Of a DNA stretch of 64,000 nucleotides, positions 52,461 to 62,376 are shown piece by piece. The number at the start of each line of letters is the position of its first letter. The stretch's first letter is position 1. The position numbers and the translations under genes are program-made. This DNA is from Janthinobacterium agaricidamnosum NBRC 102515 = DSM 9628 (GTDB taxonomy: Bacteria > Pseudomonadota > Gammaproteobacteria > Burkholderiales > Burkholderiaceae_D). Below the pieces are notes generated by a model that was not told the origin of the DNA, searched no databases, and was given only the letters and a program-made list of their open reading frames with translations. The stretch is taken from NCBI RefSeq assembly GCF_000723165.1, contig NZ_HG322949.1, positions 1,260,025 through 1,324,024 of the forward strand, given 5' to 3'.

Positions 52461-53725
52461 TTCACCTGCTTCTTGAACAATTCGCGGAACACGGGATAAA
52501 TATCGGCCGGGGTGACGATCTTTTGCATCGCGAAGTGGCTATGGTGGTCCAGCACGCCGGCGTATTGTTCCCACAAGTTTTGCTGCGGGCCATCGGTAAT
52601 TTCGACATAGGTGTAATACTGCACCTTCGGCATGATGGTATTGATCAGCAGTTGGCGGCACAGCACCGAATCGTTGTCCCAGTTGTCGCCATCCGAGGCC
52701 TGCGCCACGTAGCTGTTCCACTGGCCGCCGCCGTAACGCTCCTCCAATATGGTATTGAGCAGATTGAGCGCCGACGACACCACCGTGCCGCCCGACTCGC
52801 GCGAATTGAAAAATTCGTTTTCATCGACCTCGGCCGCCGCCGTATGATGGCGGATGAACACCACGTCGATCTTGTCGTAAACCCGTTTCAGGAACAGGTA
52901 CAGCAAGATGAAAAAGCGCTTGGCGGTATCCTTGCGCGTTTCATCCATCGAGCCGGATACGTCCATGATGCAAAACATCACCGCCTGCGTCATCGGTTTC
53001 GGCACCTTGATGCGGTTGCTGTAACGCAGGTCGAACGGGTCGATGAAGGGAATCGCCAGCAAGCGGGTGTGCAGGTGATGGATCAGCGCGCGCAATTCGA
53101 TGACGCGGTGGTCGTGTTCCGGCGCGCCGAGCAGCAAGATATCGTCCAGCTCGGACTCGGCTTCGGCCAGCCGCTTGCGCGAACCGCCGCCGACCGCGAT
53201 GCGCCGTCCCAGCGCGCCGCGCAGCGAGCGCAGCACGTGGATATTCGACGGCGTGCCCGACATATTGTAGCCGGCGCGCTGGTTCTTGAATTCGGTGGTC
53301 GCGGTCAGCTGGGTCTTGACCATGTGCGGCAATTCCAAATCCTCGAAGAAATAATTCATGAATTCTTCGCGCGACAATTCGAAGATGAAATCGTCTTCGG
53401 TAATTTCATCGCTATTGCCGGCCTTGCCGCGGCCAGCCCCGCCGCCGCCCTTGGGCCGGTTGATCTGGTCGCCTTTCTGGTATTCCCGGTTGCCGGGATT
53501 GATGGTTTCCCACACGCCGCCATGGGCGTGGCCGAACGCTGGTTCGCCCACATCCTTGACCGGTATGGTGACCTTTTCGCCATTCTCGACGTCGGTAATC
53601 GAGCGGCCCTTGATGGCGCGCCCGACCGCATCCTTGATCTGGCTCTTGTAACGCCGCAAAAACCGTTCGCGGTTGACCGCGGACTTGTTTTTGCTCTGTA
53701 AGCGACGGTCTATGAGGTAAGTCAA
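52457..53725 (-). CDS. yeaH: UPF0229 (DUF444) protein YeaH
   Basis: 422 residues starting at TTG 53725, giving (M)TYLIDRRLQSKNKSAVN, which lines up with E. coli YeaH (427 residues). GGGAGG lies 4 nt upstream, and the in-frame ATG at 53764 would add 13 unlike residues. A Gly-rich stretch GGGGAGRGKAGNS lies near 95-107. The C-terminal half has a von Willebrand A-like region with the MIDAS-type VMFCIMDVSGSMDE. It works with PrkA and SpoVR; the molecular role is unknown. Confidence 0.92.
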   Translation of the reverse strand: MTYLIDRRLQSKNKSAVNRERFLRRYKSQIKDAVGRAIKGRSITDVENGEKVTIPVKDVGEPAFGHAHGGVWETINPGNREYQKGDQINRPKGGGGAGRGKAGNSDEITEDDFIFELSREEFMNYFFEDLELPHMVKTQLTATTEFKNQRAGYNMSGTPSNIHVLRSLRGALGRRIAVGGGSRKRLAEAESELDDILLLGAPEHDHRVIELRALIHHLHTRLLAIPFIDPFDLRYSNRIKVPKPMTQAVMFCIMDVSGSMDETRKDTAKRFFILLYLFLKRVYDKIDVVFIRHHTAAAEVDENEFFNSRESGGTVVSSALNLLNTILEERYGGGQWNSYVAQASDGDNWDNDSVLCRQLLINTIMPKVQYYTYVEITDGPQQNLWEQYAGVLDHHSHFAMQKIVTPADIYPVFRELFKKQVK

Positions 53726-53806
53726 CGTGCCTCCCGTATTGTTGCTGAACCGGGCGGCGCGCATGGGGTCAAACAGCGCGCCGCACCCGGCCAGCTTACT
53801 CCATAT

Positions 53807-55729
53807 TTACGACGATTTCCTGACGCGCAAATACCATTCGCACAGCAGCCGCACTTGCTTCGCGGTATAGCCCTTTTCGACCATGCGCGCCACGAAGTCG
53901 GCGTGCTTGTTGGCGTCGTCGGCGCTGGCCTTGGCATTGAAGGATATGACCGGCAGCAATTCCTCGGTGTTTGAAAACATTTTCTTTTCAATCACGGTGC
54001 GGAATTTCTCGTAGCTGGTCCAGGCCGGATTCTTGCCGCCGTTGGAGGCCCGCGCGCGCAAACCGAAATTGACGATCTCGTTGCGGAAATCCTTGGGATT
54101 CGAAATGCCGGCCGGCTTTTCGATTTTTTCCAGCTCGTTATTCAGCGATTCGCGGTCGAAACTCTCGCCGGTATCCGGATCGCGGTATTCCTGGTCCTGT
54201 ATCCAGAAGTCGGCGAAGGTCACATAGCGGTCGAAGATATTCTGGCCATACTCGGAATAGCTTTCCAGGTAAGCGGTCTGGATTTCCTTGCCGATGAATT
54301 CGACGTAGCGCTGCGCCAGGTGTTCCTTGATATACGAGAAATAGCGCTGTTCCAGTTCAGGCGGGAATTGCTCGCGCTCGACTTGCTGCTCCAGTACATA
54401 TAACAGGTGCACCGGATTGGCCGCCACTTCGGTATTGTCGAAATTGAATACCTTGGACAGGATCTTGAACGCGAAACGGGTCGACAAGCCATTCATGCCT
54501 TCATCGACGCCGGCGTAATCGACATATTCATGCATCGACTTGGCCTTCGGATCGGTATCCTTCAGGTTTTCACCGTCGTAGACCAGCATTTTGCTGAAGA
54601 TGCTGGAGTTTTCAGGATCTTTCAGCCGCGACAGGATCGCGAACTGGGCCATCATGCGCAAGGTGCCGGGCGCGCACGGCGCTTTCAGCAGCGAGGAATT
54701 GGCGATCAGCTTGTCGTAGATCTTGATTTCATCCGACACGCGCAGGCAATACGGCACCTTGACGATATAAATACGGTCGAGGAACGCTTCGTTATTGCGG
54801 TTGTTCTTGAAGGTTTTCCATTCCGATTCATTCGAGTGGGCCAGGATGATGCCGTCGAACGGAATCGCGCCGAAGCCCTCGGTGCCCTTGTAATTGCCTT
54901 CCTGGGTGGCGGTCAGCAACGGGTGCAGGACCTTGATCGGCGCCTTGAACATTTCGACGAATTCCATCAAGCCCTGGTTGGCCAGGCACAGGCCGCCGGA
55001 ATAGCTGTAGGCGTCCGGATCGTCCTGGGCATAATCTTCAAGCTTGCGGATATCGACCTTGCCGACCAGCGAAGAAATATCCTGGTTGTTTTCATCGCCG
55101 GGCTCGGTCTTCGAAATGGCGATCTGTTTCAGCACCGACGGGTAGCGCTTGACGACCCGGAACTGATTGATGTCGCCATTAAATTCATGCAGGCGCTTGA
55201 CCGCCCATGGGCTGGGAATATTGCGCAGATAACGGCGCGGGATGCCGTAATCCTCTTCCATGATGACGCCGTCCTCTTCTTCATTGAACAGGCCGAGCGG
55301 CGATTCATTGACCGGCGAACCTTTCAGGCAATAGAAGGGGATATGCTCCATCAGCGACTTGAGTTTTTCGGCGATCGACGATTTGCCGCCGCCCACCGGT
55401 CCCAGCAGATACAGGATTTGCTTGCGCTCTTCCAGTCCCTGCGCCGCGTGGCGGAAGTAGGACACCACTTGCTCGATCACTTCCTCGGTGCCGTAAAATT
55501 CGCGGAAGGCCGGATAGATCTTGATGACCTTGTTGGCGAAGATGCGCGACAGCCGGGTGTCGTTGCGGGTGTCGACCAGGCTGGGTTCGCCGATCGCGGC
55601 GAGCATGCGTTCCGGTGCGCTGGCATACGTCAGCCGGTCCTTTTTGCACAGCGCCAGATAGTCGGAAAGCGACATTTCCTCTTCCCGGGTGCGTTCATAT
55701 CGTGCTGCGTAGTTGTCAAAAATGGTCAT
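53807..55729 (-). CDS. prkA: PrkA-type AAA+ serine protein kinase/protease (YeaG)
   Basis: 640 residues from ATG 55729 (MTIFDNYAARYERTREEEM), the family start. The AAA_PrkA domain has Walker A LLGPVGGGKSS (about 108-118), GLFNEEEDGVIMEEDYGIPRRYL and the strand-helix GFGAIPFDGIILAHSNESEW. The C-terminal PrkA kinase-like domain follows. It phosphorylates proteins on Ser in some bacteria; in Bacillus an ATP-dependent protease activity was also proposed. It is the first gene of prkA-yeaH-spoVR, controlled in enterobacteria by nitrogen and stationary-phase signals. I found no clear sigma-54 site here. Confidence 0.94.
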   Translation of the reverse strand: MTIFDNYAARYERTREEEMSLSDYLALCKKDRLTYASAPERMLAAIGEPSLVDTRNDTRLSRIFANKVIKIYPAFREFYGTEEVIEQVVSYFRHAAQGLEERKQILYLLGPVGGGKSSIAEKLKSLMEHIPFYCLKGSPVNESPLGLFNEEEDGVIMEEDYGIPRRYLRNIPSPWAVKRLHEFNGDINQFRVVKRYPSVLKQIAISKTEPGDENNQDISSLVGKVDIRKLEDYAQDDPDAYSYSGGLCLANQGLMEFVEMFKAPIKVLHPLLTATQEGNYKGTEGFGAIPFDGIILAHSNESEWKTFKNNRNNEAFLDRIYIVKVPYCLRVSDEIKIYDKLIANSSLLKAPCAPGTLRMMAQFAILSRLKDPENSSIFSKMLVYDGENLKDTDPKAKSMHEYVDYAGVDEGMNGLSTRFAFKILSKVFNFDNTEVAANPVHLLYVLEQQVEREQFPPELEQRYFSYIKEHLAQRYVEFIGKEIQTAYLESYSEYGQNIFDRYVTFADFWIQDQEYRDPDTGESFDRESLNNELEKIEKPAGISNPKDFRNEIVNFGLRARASNGGKNPAWTSYEKFRTVIEKKMFSNTEELLPVISFNAKASADDANKHADFVARMVEKGYTAKQVRLLCEWYLRVRKSS

Positions 55730-57315
<1,586 letters not shown>

Positions 57316-57337
57316 CTGCCTCTGACCGGAATTCGCC

Positions 57338-59869
57338 ATGCTGAGCCTTGCCCTGAAAATGACCCGGCGCGACTGGCGCGCCGGTCAATTGCGTTTCTTG
57401 CTGGTGGCGCTGATCGTCGCCGTGGCCGCCTTGTCGGCGGTCGGTTTCTTTGTCGACCGGCTGCGCTCCGGCCTGAACCGCGACGCCCATCAATTGCTGG
57501 GCGCCGACCTGGTGGTCAGCGCCGACCAGCCGGTCAATCCGGCCTGGCGCGCCGAAGCGCGGCGGCGCGGCCTGGCGATGGCGGAAACGGTGACCTTTCC
57601 CAGCATGGCGCAGGCGGGAGAGGGCGAGCAATCGGTGTCGCAACTGGCGTCGATCAAGGCGGTGTCGGGCGGCTACCCGCTGCGCGGCAAGCTGAAAATC
57701 AGCACCGATGCCGCACAGGCGAACGATAGTGTCGGTACGCCGACCAGCCAGGTGCCGGCGCCGGGCACCGCATGGGTCGATGCCGGCATCTTGCCGGGCT
57801 TGAAAACCAGGGTCGGCGATACCATCAGGCTGGGCGACAAGAGTTTTACGGTTACCCAGTTAATTGCCAGCGAACCGGATCGCGGCGCGTCGTTCCTGAA
57901 TTTTGCGCCCCGGGTGATGTTGCCGCTGTCCGACCTGGCGGCGACGGCGCTGGTGCAAAACGGTTCGCGCGTGACGTATCGCTTGCTGCTGGCGGCGCCG
58001 GGCAACGACAATGCCGGCATCGCCGCGTTCCAGACCTGGCTGCAGGCGCAGATCAAGGATGGCGTAGTCAAAGGCGTGCGGCTGGAGTCGCTGGAATCGG
58101 GCCGTCCCGAAATGCAGTCGACGCTGGACCGGGCCGACCGCTTCCTGTCGCTGGTCGGCTTGCTGTCGGCGATGCTGGCGGCGGTGGCCGTGGCGATGGC
58201 GGCGCGCCGTTTCATGCTGCGCCACCTCGATGCGTGCGCGATGCTGCGCTGCCTCGGCTTGACGCAAAATCAGGTCACGGCCATGTATTTGATCGAATTC
58301 CTGCTGGTCGGCCTGGTTGGCAGCCTGCTCGGCGTGATGGTCGGCTTCGGCGGCCACCTGATCTTGCTGGAAGTGCTGGGCAAGCTGGTGCAAAACGACT
58401 TGCCGCCGGTGTCGATCTTGCCTGCGCTGCAAGGCGTGGCCACCGGCATGCTGTTGCTGCTGGGCTTTGCGTTGCCGCCGATCTTGCAGTTGCGCAATGT
58501 GCCGCATAACCGCGTGATCCGGCGCGAAGCGGCGGGGCCGAAACCGCTGGCCTTGCTGACGTATGGGCTGGGCATCGCCACCTTTATGATCTTGTTGCTG
58601 TGGCAAGCCGGCGATGTGCCACTGGCGCTGCTGACCGCGCTCGGCTTCCTCGGCGGGTTTGCGCTGTTCGCGCTGGCCGGCTGGCTGGGCTTGAAGGCGC
58701 TCAAGAAGCTGCGCGGTCTCGTCAATCACCAGGGCTGGCGTTTTGCCGTCACGTCCTTGCAGCGGCGTCCCGGCGCGACCATCATCCAGGTGGTGTCGCT
58801 GGCGCTCGGCTTGATGGCGCTGCTGTTGCTGACCGTGGTGCGCGGCGACTTGATGAGCGCGTGGCGCAACGCCACGCCGGCCGATGCGCCGAACCGTTTT
58901 ATTATCAATATCATGCCGGAGCAAAAGGCCGAGATCGCTGCGCGGCTGGCCGCCGCCGAGGTCGTCAATGCGCCGCTGTACCCGATGATACGGGGCCGGC
59001 TGACGGCCGTGAACGGTGAGGCCATCACTGAAACAAGCTATACCGAAGACCGCGCCAGGGGCTTGGCCGACCGCGAATTCAATTTGTCGACGATGCCGGA
59101 CATGCAGACCGAAAACCGCATCGTGGCCGGCCAGTGGTTCAGCGGCAAGCCGGGCGCGGCGCCGGAAGCATCGGTCGAGGAAGGGCTGGCCAAGACCTTG
59201 CGCCTGAAACTGGGCGACCAGTTGCGCTTCGATATCGCCGGGCAAACCGTGGAAGCGTCCATCACCAGTTTGCGCAAGCTGGAGTGGGGGTCGATGAAGG
59301 TCAATTTCTTTGTCATCATCAATCCGGCGGCGATGGCCGACACGCCGCAAACCTGGATCACCGCGTTTCACTTGCCGCCGCAACACGCCGAGCTGGGCAA
59401 TGCACTGACGCGCGACTTCCCGAACTTGACGGTGGTCGATGTCGGCGGCGTGCTGAAACAGATACAGGGCGTGCTCGACCAGGTGGTGACGGCGGTCGAA
59501 TTCCTGTTCGCCTTTACCTTGCTGTCCGGCGTGCTGGTGCTGTATGCGGCGTTGATGGGCTCGCAGGATGAACGCACCCGCGAAGCCGGCTTGCTGCGCG
59601 CCTTGGGCGCGACCCGCCAGCAATTGGCACAGGCGCAGCTGATCGAGTTTTCACTGGTCGGCGCGCTGGCCGGCTTGCTGGCCGCGTCCGGCGCGGCGGG
59701 CATGGGCTGGGCGCTGGCGACGTACCAGTTCAAGTTCGCGTGGAGTTTTGCGCCCGGCGTATGGCTGGCCGGCCTGGTCGCCGGCGCGGTGTGCGCCATC
59801 GCCGGCGGCTGGCTGGGCTTGCGCAATGTGCTGCGCCAGCCGCCGCTGCAAACCCTGCGCGAGGCATAA
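57338..59869 (+). CDS. FtsX-family ABC transporter permease (YbbP-like), no ATPase partner nearby
   Basis: 843 residues. One N-terminal membrane helix (FLLVALIVAVAALSAVGFFVD, about 23-43) precedes a large periplasmic MacB_PCD-like domain. Then come an FtsX three-helix module (about 265-360), further helices, a second periplasmic domain, and a terminal FtsX module (about 710-835) with LRALGATRQQLAQAQLIEFSL. This double arrangement is the YbbP/lipoprotein-release-like type of about 800 residues. Normally YbbA (ATPase) and TesA sit beside YbbP; here the upstream gene is a deaminase, so the ATPase must be elsewhere. It is convergent with jqsR. Confidence 0.88.
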   Translation: MLSLALKMTRRDWRAGQLRFLLVALIVAVAALSAVGFFVDRLRSGLNRDAHQLLGADLVVSADQPVNPAWRAEARRRGLAMAETVTFPSMAQAGEGEQSVSQLASIKAVSGGYPLRGKLKISTDAAQANDSVGTPTSQVPAPGTAWVDAGILPGLKTRVGDTIRLGDKSFTVTQLIASEPDRGASFLNFAPRVMLPLSDLAATALVQNGSRVTYRLLLAAPGNDNAGIAAFQTWLQAQIKDGVVKGVRLESLESGRPEMQSTLDRADRFLSLVGLLSAMLAAVAVAMAARRFMLRHLDACAMLRCLGLTQNQVTAMYLIEFLLVGLVGSLLGVMVGFGGHLILLEVLGKLVQNDLPPVSILPALQGVATGMLLLLGFALPPILQLRNVPHNRVIRREAAGPKPLALLTYGLGIATFMILLLWQAGDVPLALLTALGFLGGFALFALAGWLGLKALKKLRGLVNHQGWRFAVTSLQRRPGATIIQVVSLALGLMALLLLTVVRGDLMSAWRNATPADAPNRFIINIMPEQKAEIAARLAAAEVVNAPLYPMIRGRLTAVNGEAITETSYTEDRARGLADREFNLSTMPDMQTENRIVAGQWFSGKPGAAPEASVEEGLAKTLRLKLGDQLRFDIAGQTVEASITSLRKLEWGSMKVNFFVIINPAAMADTPQTWITAFHLPPQHAELGNALTRDFPNLTVVDVGGVLKQIQGVLDQVVTAVEFLFAFTLLSGVLVLYAALMGSQDERTREAGLLRALGATRQQLAQAQLIEFSLVGALAGLLAASGAAGMGWALATYQFKFAWSFAPGVWLAGLVAGAVCAIAGGWLGLRNVLRQPPLQTLREA

Positions 59870-59870
59870 A

Positions 59871-59894
59871 CGCCTGAGCTGCCGGTATCAGGCG
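59871..59894. terminator. weak hairpin between convergent ybbP-like and jqsR genes
   Basis: CGCCTGA (59871-59877) pairs with TCAGGCG (59888-59894), the latter overlapping the jqsR stop. Only three T follow on the minus strand, so termination would be inefficient. Confidence 0.4.
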
Positions 59895-60889
59895 AGTACG
59901 GCTTGCTGCTCCTTCAGGTATTGGGCGTAGGAAAACACCGGCATGTCGTCGCGCGGCGGGAAGTCGAACAGCGCCCAGAAGTAAATTTCATTGCCTTGGC
60001 AAATGGTCGGCGCCGCGCAATAGCGGTACCAGTTGTCGCCGATCGCCGCCGAATACATGCCGTCGCTGGCCGGATCGGAAAAGTACGGGATCACGCGGCG
60101 TTCTTCCAGCGCCGCCAGCAGCGATGGCGGCGCGTCGCTGTCGCGGGCGATCTCATATTGCGAGCGCATGTCTTTTTCGGTTTCGATGATCATCAGGCTC
60201 CCTTTGCCATGCTTGTCGAAAAACAGGATGCCGCTCGGATTCGGGAAGATGTAGTGTTCGACAAAGCCATGCTGCCGGCTCAATTGCTGCACCACGGCGG
60301 CCAGCGCCGGATCTTCGAGGAAGGGATAGTGGTGCAGGACCAGCAAGTCGCGCAGGGTTTCCGATTGCTCGGAAAAAAACTGTTTTTGCAGCGCGACGAT
60401 TTCCTGTTCCAGCATGTCCAGCGCATCGTCGTCGCTTTTTTTGATGTAGCGGTCGATCAAGCCGCGGTTGAACGCGGTCACGGCAATCTTTTCATCGGCC
60501 GCGCCGGTGAACAGGATTTTTTTGCATGGCAAGTGGCGCACCGCCTGGCAAAATTCCAGGCCATTCATTTGCGGCATCGAATAATCGACCACCAGCACCG
60601 ATGGCGTCGCAAAGCGCCGCGGCTGGCCGCTGATGCGGTAAATTCTTTCGATATCGACGGCTACGTTGCAATGATCGGGCGGCAAGTTTTGGGTGTCGAA
60701 ATTGACTTGCAGCGGACTGATCCCGTCGCGCTGCCCATCCTGTTGCAGCCACGACAGCGCGCTATGGGTGTCGTGAAAGGTCTTCTTGGCCAGCATCGGG
60801 TCGAGCTGGAACGACATGCTTCTCAAAAAGGAATCGCTGTCGTCGATCAGCACGGTCAGCGTCGGATGGGTATAGATCGGCAATTGCAT
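59888..60889 (-). CDS. jqsR: response regulator of the jqs quorum-sensing system (LqsR-like)
   Basis: 333 residues. The receiver domain has the acidic pair D16-D17 in TVLIDDSDSFLRSM, the phospho-acceptor D102 in VLVVDYSMPQMNGLEF, Thr in KKILFTGAAD and Lys in IDRYIKKSDD. The acceptor is about 45 residues later than in ordinary receivers because of an insertion (about 48-93). The remaining 180 residues contain no helix-turn-helix that I can see (for example GILFFDKHGKGSLMIIETE). This follows the Legionella LqsR plan of receiver plus unusual output. It begins 8 nt after jqsS, so the two form an operon. The symbol is assigned by locus structure. Confidence 0.75.
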   Translation of the reverse strand: MQLPIYTHPTLTVLIDDSDSFLRSMSFQLDPMLAKKTFHDTHSALSWLQQDGQRDGISPLQVNFDTQNLPPDHCNVAVDIERIYRISGQPRRFATPSVLVVDYSMPQMNGLEFCQAVRHLPCKKILFTGAADEKIAVTAFNRGLIDRYIKKSDDDALDMLEQEIVALQKQFFSEQSETLRDLLVLHHYPFLEDPALAAVVQQLSRQHGFVEHYIFPNPSGILFFDKHGKGSLMIIETEKDMRSQYEIARDSDAPPSLLAALEERRVIPYFSDPASDGMYSAAIGDNWYRYCAAPTICQGNEIYFWALFDFPPRDDMPVFSYAQYLKEQQAVLA

Positions 60890-60897
60890 GCTGCACC

Positions 60898-62217
60898 TTA
60901 GTGAGTAGGGGGCACGGGGAATTCAAGGACAAAGATCGCATACGCCGTCTCGCGCGAAATGCAGCGGATGCGTGCTTGCCATGCTTCGACGATTTCTTTG
61001 CATAAAGCCAAGCCTATGCCGGTGCCATTATGCGCTGGATACGAATAAAAACGCTGGAATATCAGCGGCAGCCGTTGTTCGGCGACGCCGCAGCCGGTAT
61101 CGATGAACAGCAGGCGCGGCATGCGCCGGATGCCGTCGTCGCGCGGGGCGCCGTCGATGACGATGCGCACGCGGCCCTTGCCGGCGCGCTGGATCGCCTT
61201 CAGCGCATTGCGCAGCAAGTTCAGCAACACCACCACGCACAGTTCGCTTTGTCCTGCGAAGGTGAAGTCGCCGCGCAATTCCACCACCACCGATTGTTTT
61301 TGCGCCGGGCCGATAAACGGATAGCGCCGCATCATCGCGTCGACCACGCTGCTCATGGCGACCGCCTCGCTCGGCTGCAAGTTGCGGTTGACCACGCTGG
61401 CGCTGAGCAGGAACAAGTCGATCATGTGATTCATATGGCGTACTTCGAACTGGATGCGCGTCAATGCTTCTTGCGCACTGGTACGGTCCAGTTCGCGTTC
61501 CGGCGCGGCTGGCGGCGATTCGCGCACTTGCTGCAGCATGCGCTGCAAGCCGCGCGCATTGGCGTCGACGCTAGACAGCGGCGTGCGCAATTCGTGCGCC
61601 ACCGTGGCCAGCCCTGCGCTCAGGCCGGCCAGCCGCTCCTGCGCCAGCGCATTGCGGCCGATCTTGAGCGCCGACAATACCGCGATGGCGAACCAATGCA
61701 CCGGCACTTGCTGCAGCACGGCGTCATTGAGCATGAAGGCGGCGTCGCCGGAGAAGGCAAACAGCGCGCAGGCGAGTGCGGTGCCGCTGACATAGGCGAG
61801 GGCGGCGATGCGTACATCGAAATGGAACAGCACGATCAAGGCCAGCAGTAATGAGTGGCACCAGACCAGCGACGCCTGGTTCATCAAGAACAAATAAGTG
61901 AAAAAGAACGGCAATTCGTACGTCAGTCCGACGATCAGATAGATGTTGAACCATTTCGTGCCCAGGCGCCGCGCCCACAGCGCAGGCAGGAATAGCAGCG
62001 CGCCGATGCTGCGCAATAGCAGCGATTCGTAGTGTTGCGGAAAACAGTAGTGCCACAGCACGTAATACAGCGGCATGCCGATGCAACCGATCAAGCCGAG
62101 GATGGCGATACGGCGCATCAGCGAGGGGGTCCGGTCGATGCCATGCTGGAAACGCAACAGCGGCCGGACCAGGTCGCGTTGCCATTGCCAGCCTTGGCGC
62201 TGTTGCATTTGCATCAT
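60898..62217 (-). CDS. jqsS: membrane histidine kinase, autoinducer sensor (JqsS/CqsS/LqsS-like)
   Basis: 439 residues. Six hydrophobic segments lie in the first 185 residues (about 36-56, 66-82, 91-112, 119-137, 139-157, 172-186), the CqsS/LqsS-type sensor without a large periplasmic domain. The dimerisation helix holds phospho-His208 in VAHELRTPLSSVDAN. The ATPase domain has the N box LLNLLRNALKAI, G1 in LLFIDTGCGVAEQ, F box IFQRFYSY and G2 NGTGIGLAL. No receiver is fused, unlike Vibrio CqsS. It should detect the alpha-hydroxyketone made by JqsA and control JqsR phosphorylation. Confidence 0.85.
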   Translation of the reverse strand: MMQMQQRQGWQWQRDLVRPLLRFQHGIDRTPSLMRRIAILGLIGCIGMPLYYVLWHYCFPQHYESLLLRSIGALLFLPALWARRLGTKWFNIYLIVGLTYELPFFFTYLFLMNQASLVWCHSLLLALIVLFHFDVRIAALAYVSGTALACALFAFSGDAAFMLNDAVLQQVPVHWFAIAVLSALKIGRNALAQERLAGLSAGLATVAHELRTPLSSVDANARGLQRMLQQVRESPPAAPERELDRTSAQEALTRIQFEVRHMNHMIDLFLLSASVVNRNLQPSEAVAMSSVVDAMMRRYPFIGPAQKQSVVVELRGDFTFAGQSELCVVVLLNLLRNALKAIQRAGKGRVRIVIDGAPRDDGIRRMPRLLFIDTGCGVAEQRLPLIFQRFYSYPAHNGTGIGLALCKEIVEAWQARIRCISRETAYAIFVLEFPVPPTH

Positions 62218-62291
62218 GAGTTTAATTGTTCCCTATCAATACAACATCATCCGCTTGTTTATTCGATGCAAGTAAAGGATATTTTCATTAA

Positions 62292-62305
62292 TTGATGTAG
62301 ATCAA
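62292..62305. promoter_or_regulatory. perfect FNR/Anr-type box in the jqsS-jqsA intergenic region
   Basis: TTGATGTAGATCAA matches TTGAT-N4-ATCAA without a mismatch. Its centre is about 78 nt before the jqsA ATG and 81 nt before the jqsS ATG. A start site at about 62340, with a weak CATGTT -10, would put the box at -41.5, the class II activator position for jqsA. Repression or control of jqsS is equally possible. Confidence 0.6.
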
Positions 62306-62376
62306 TCTCCTGGCTTTTGCGGGGCCTCATGTTGCACGGGTAGCACTCTCATAACCCCCGCTCAGGAGAACTCCCC

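Noticed and set aside
57860..59623. 587-codon minus-strand open frame opposite the FtsX-like permease
   Set aside because: Gln/Arg/His-rich shadow; the plus-strand permease has the expected membrane segments and FtsX modules.
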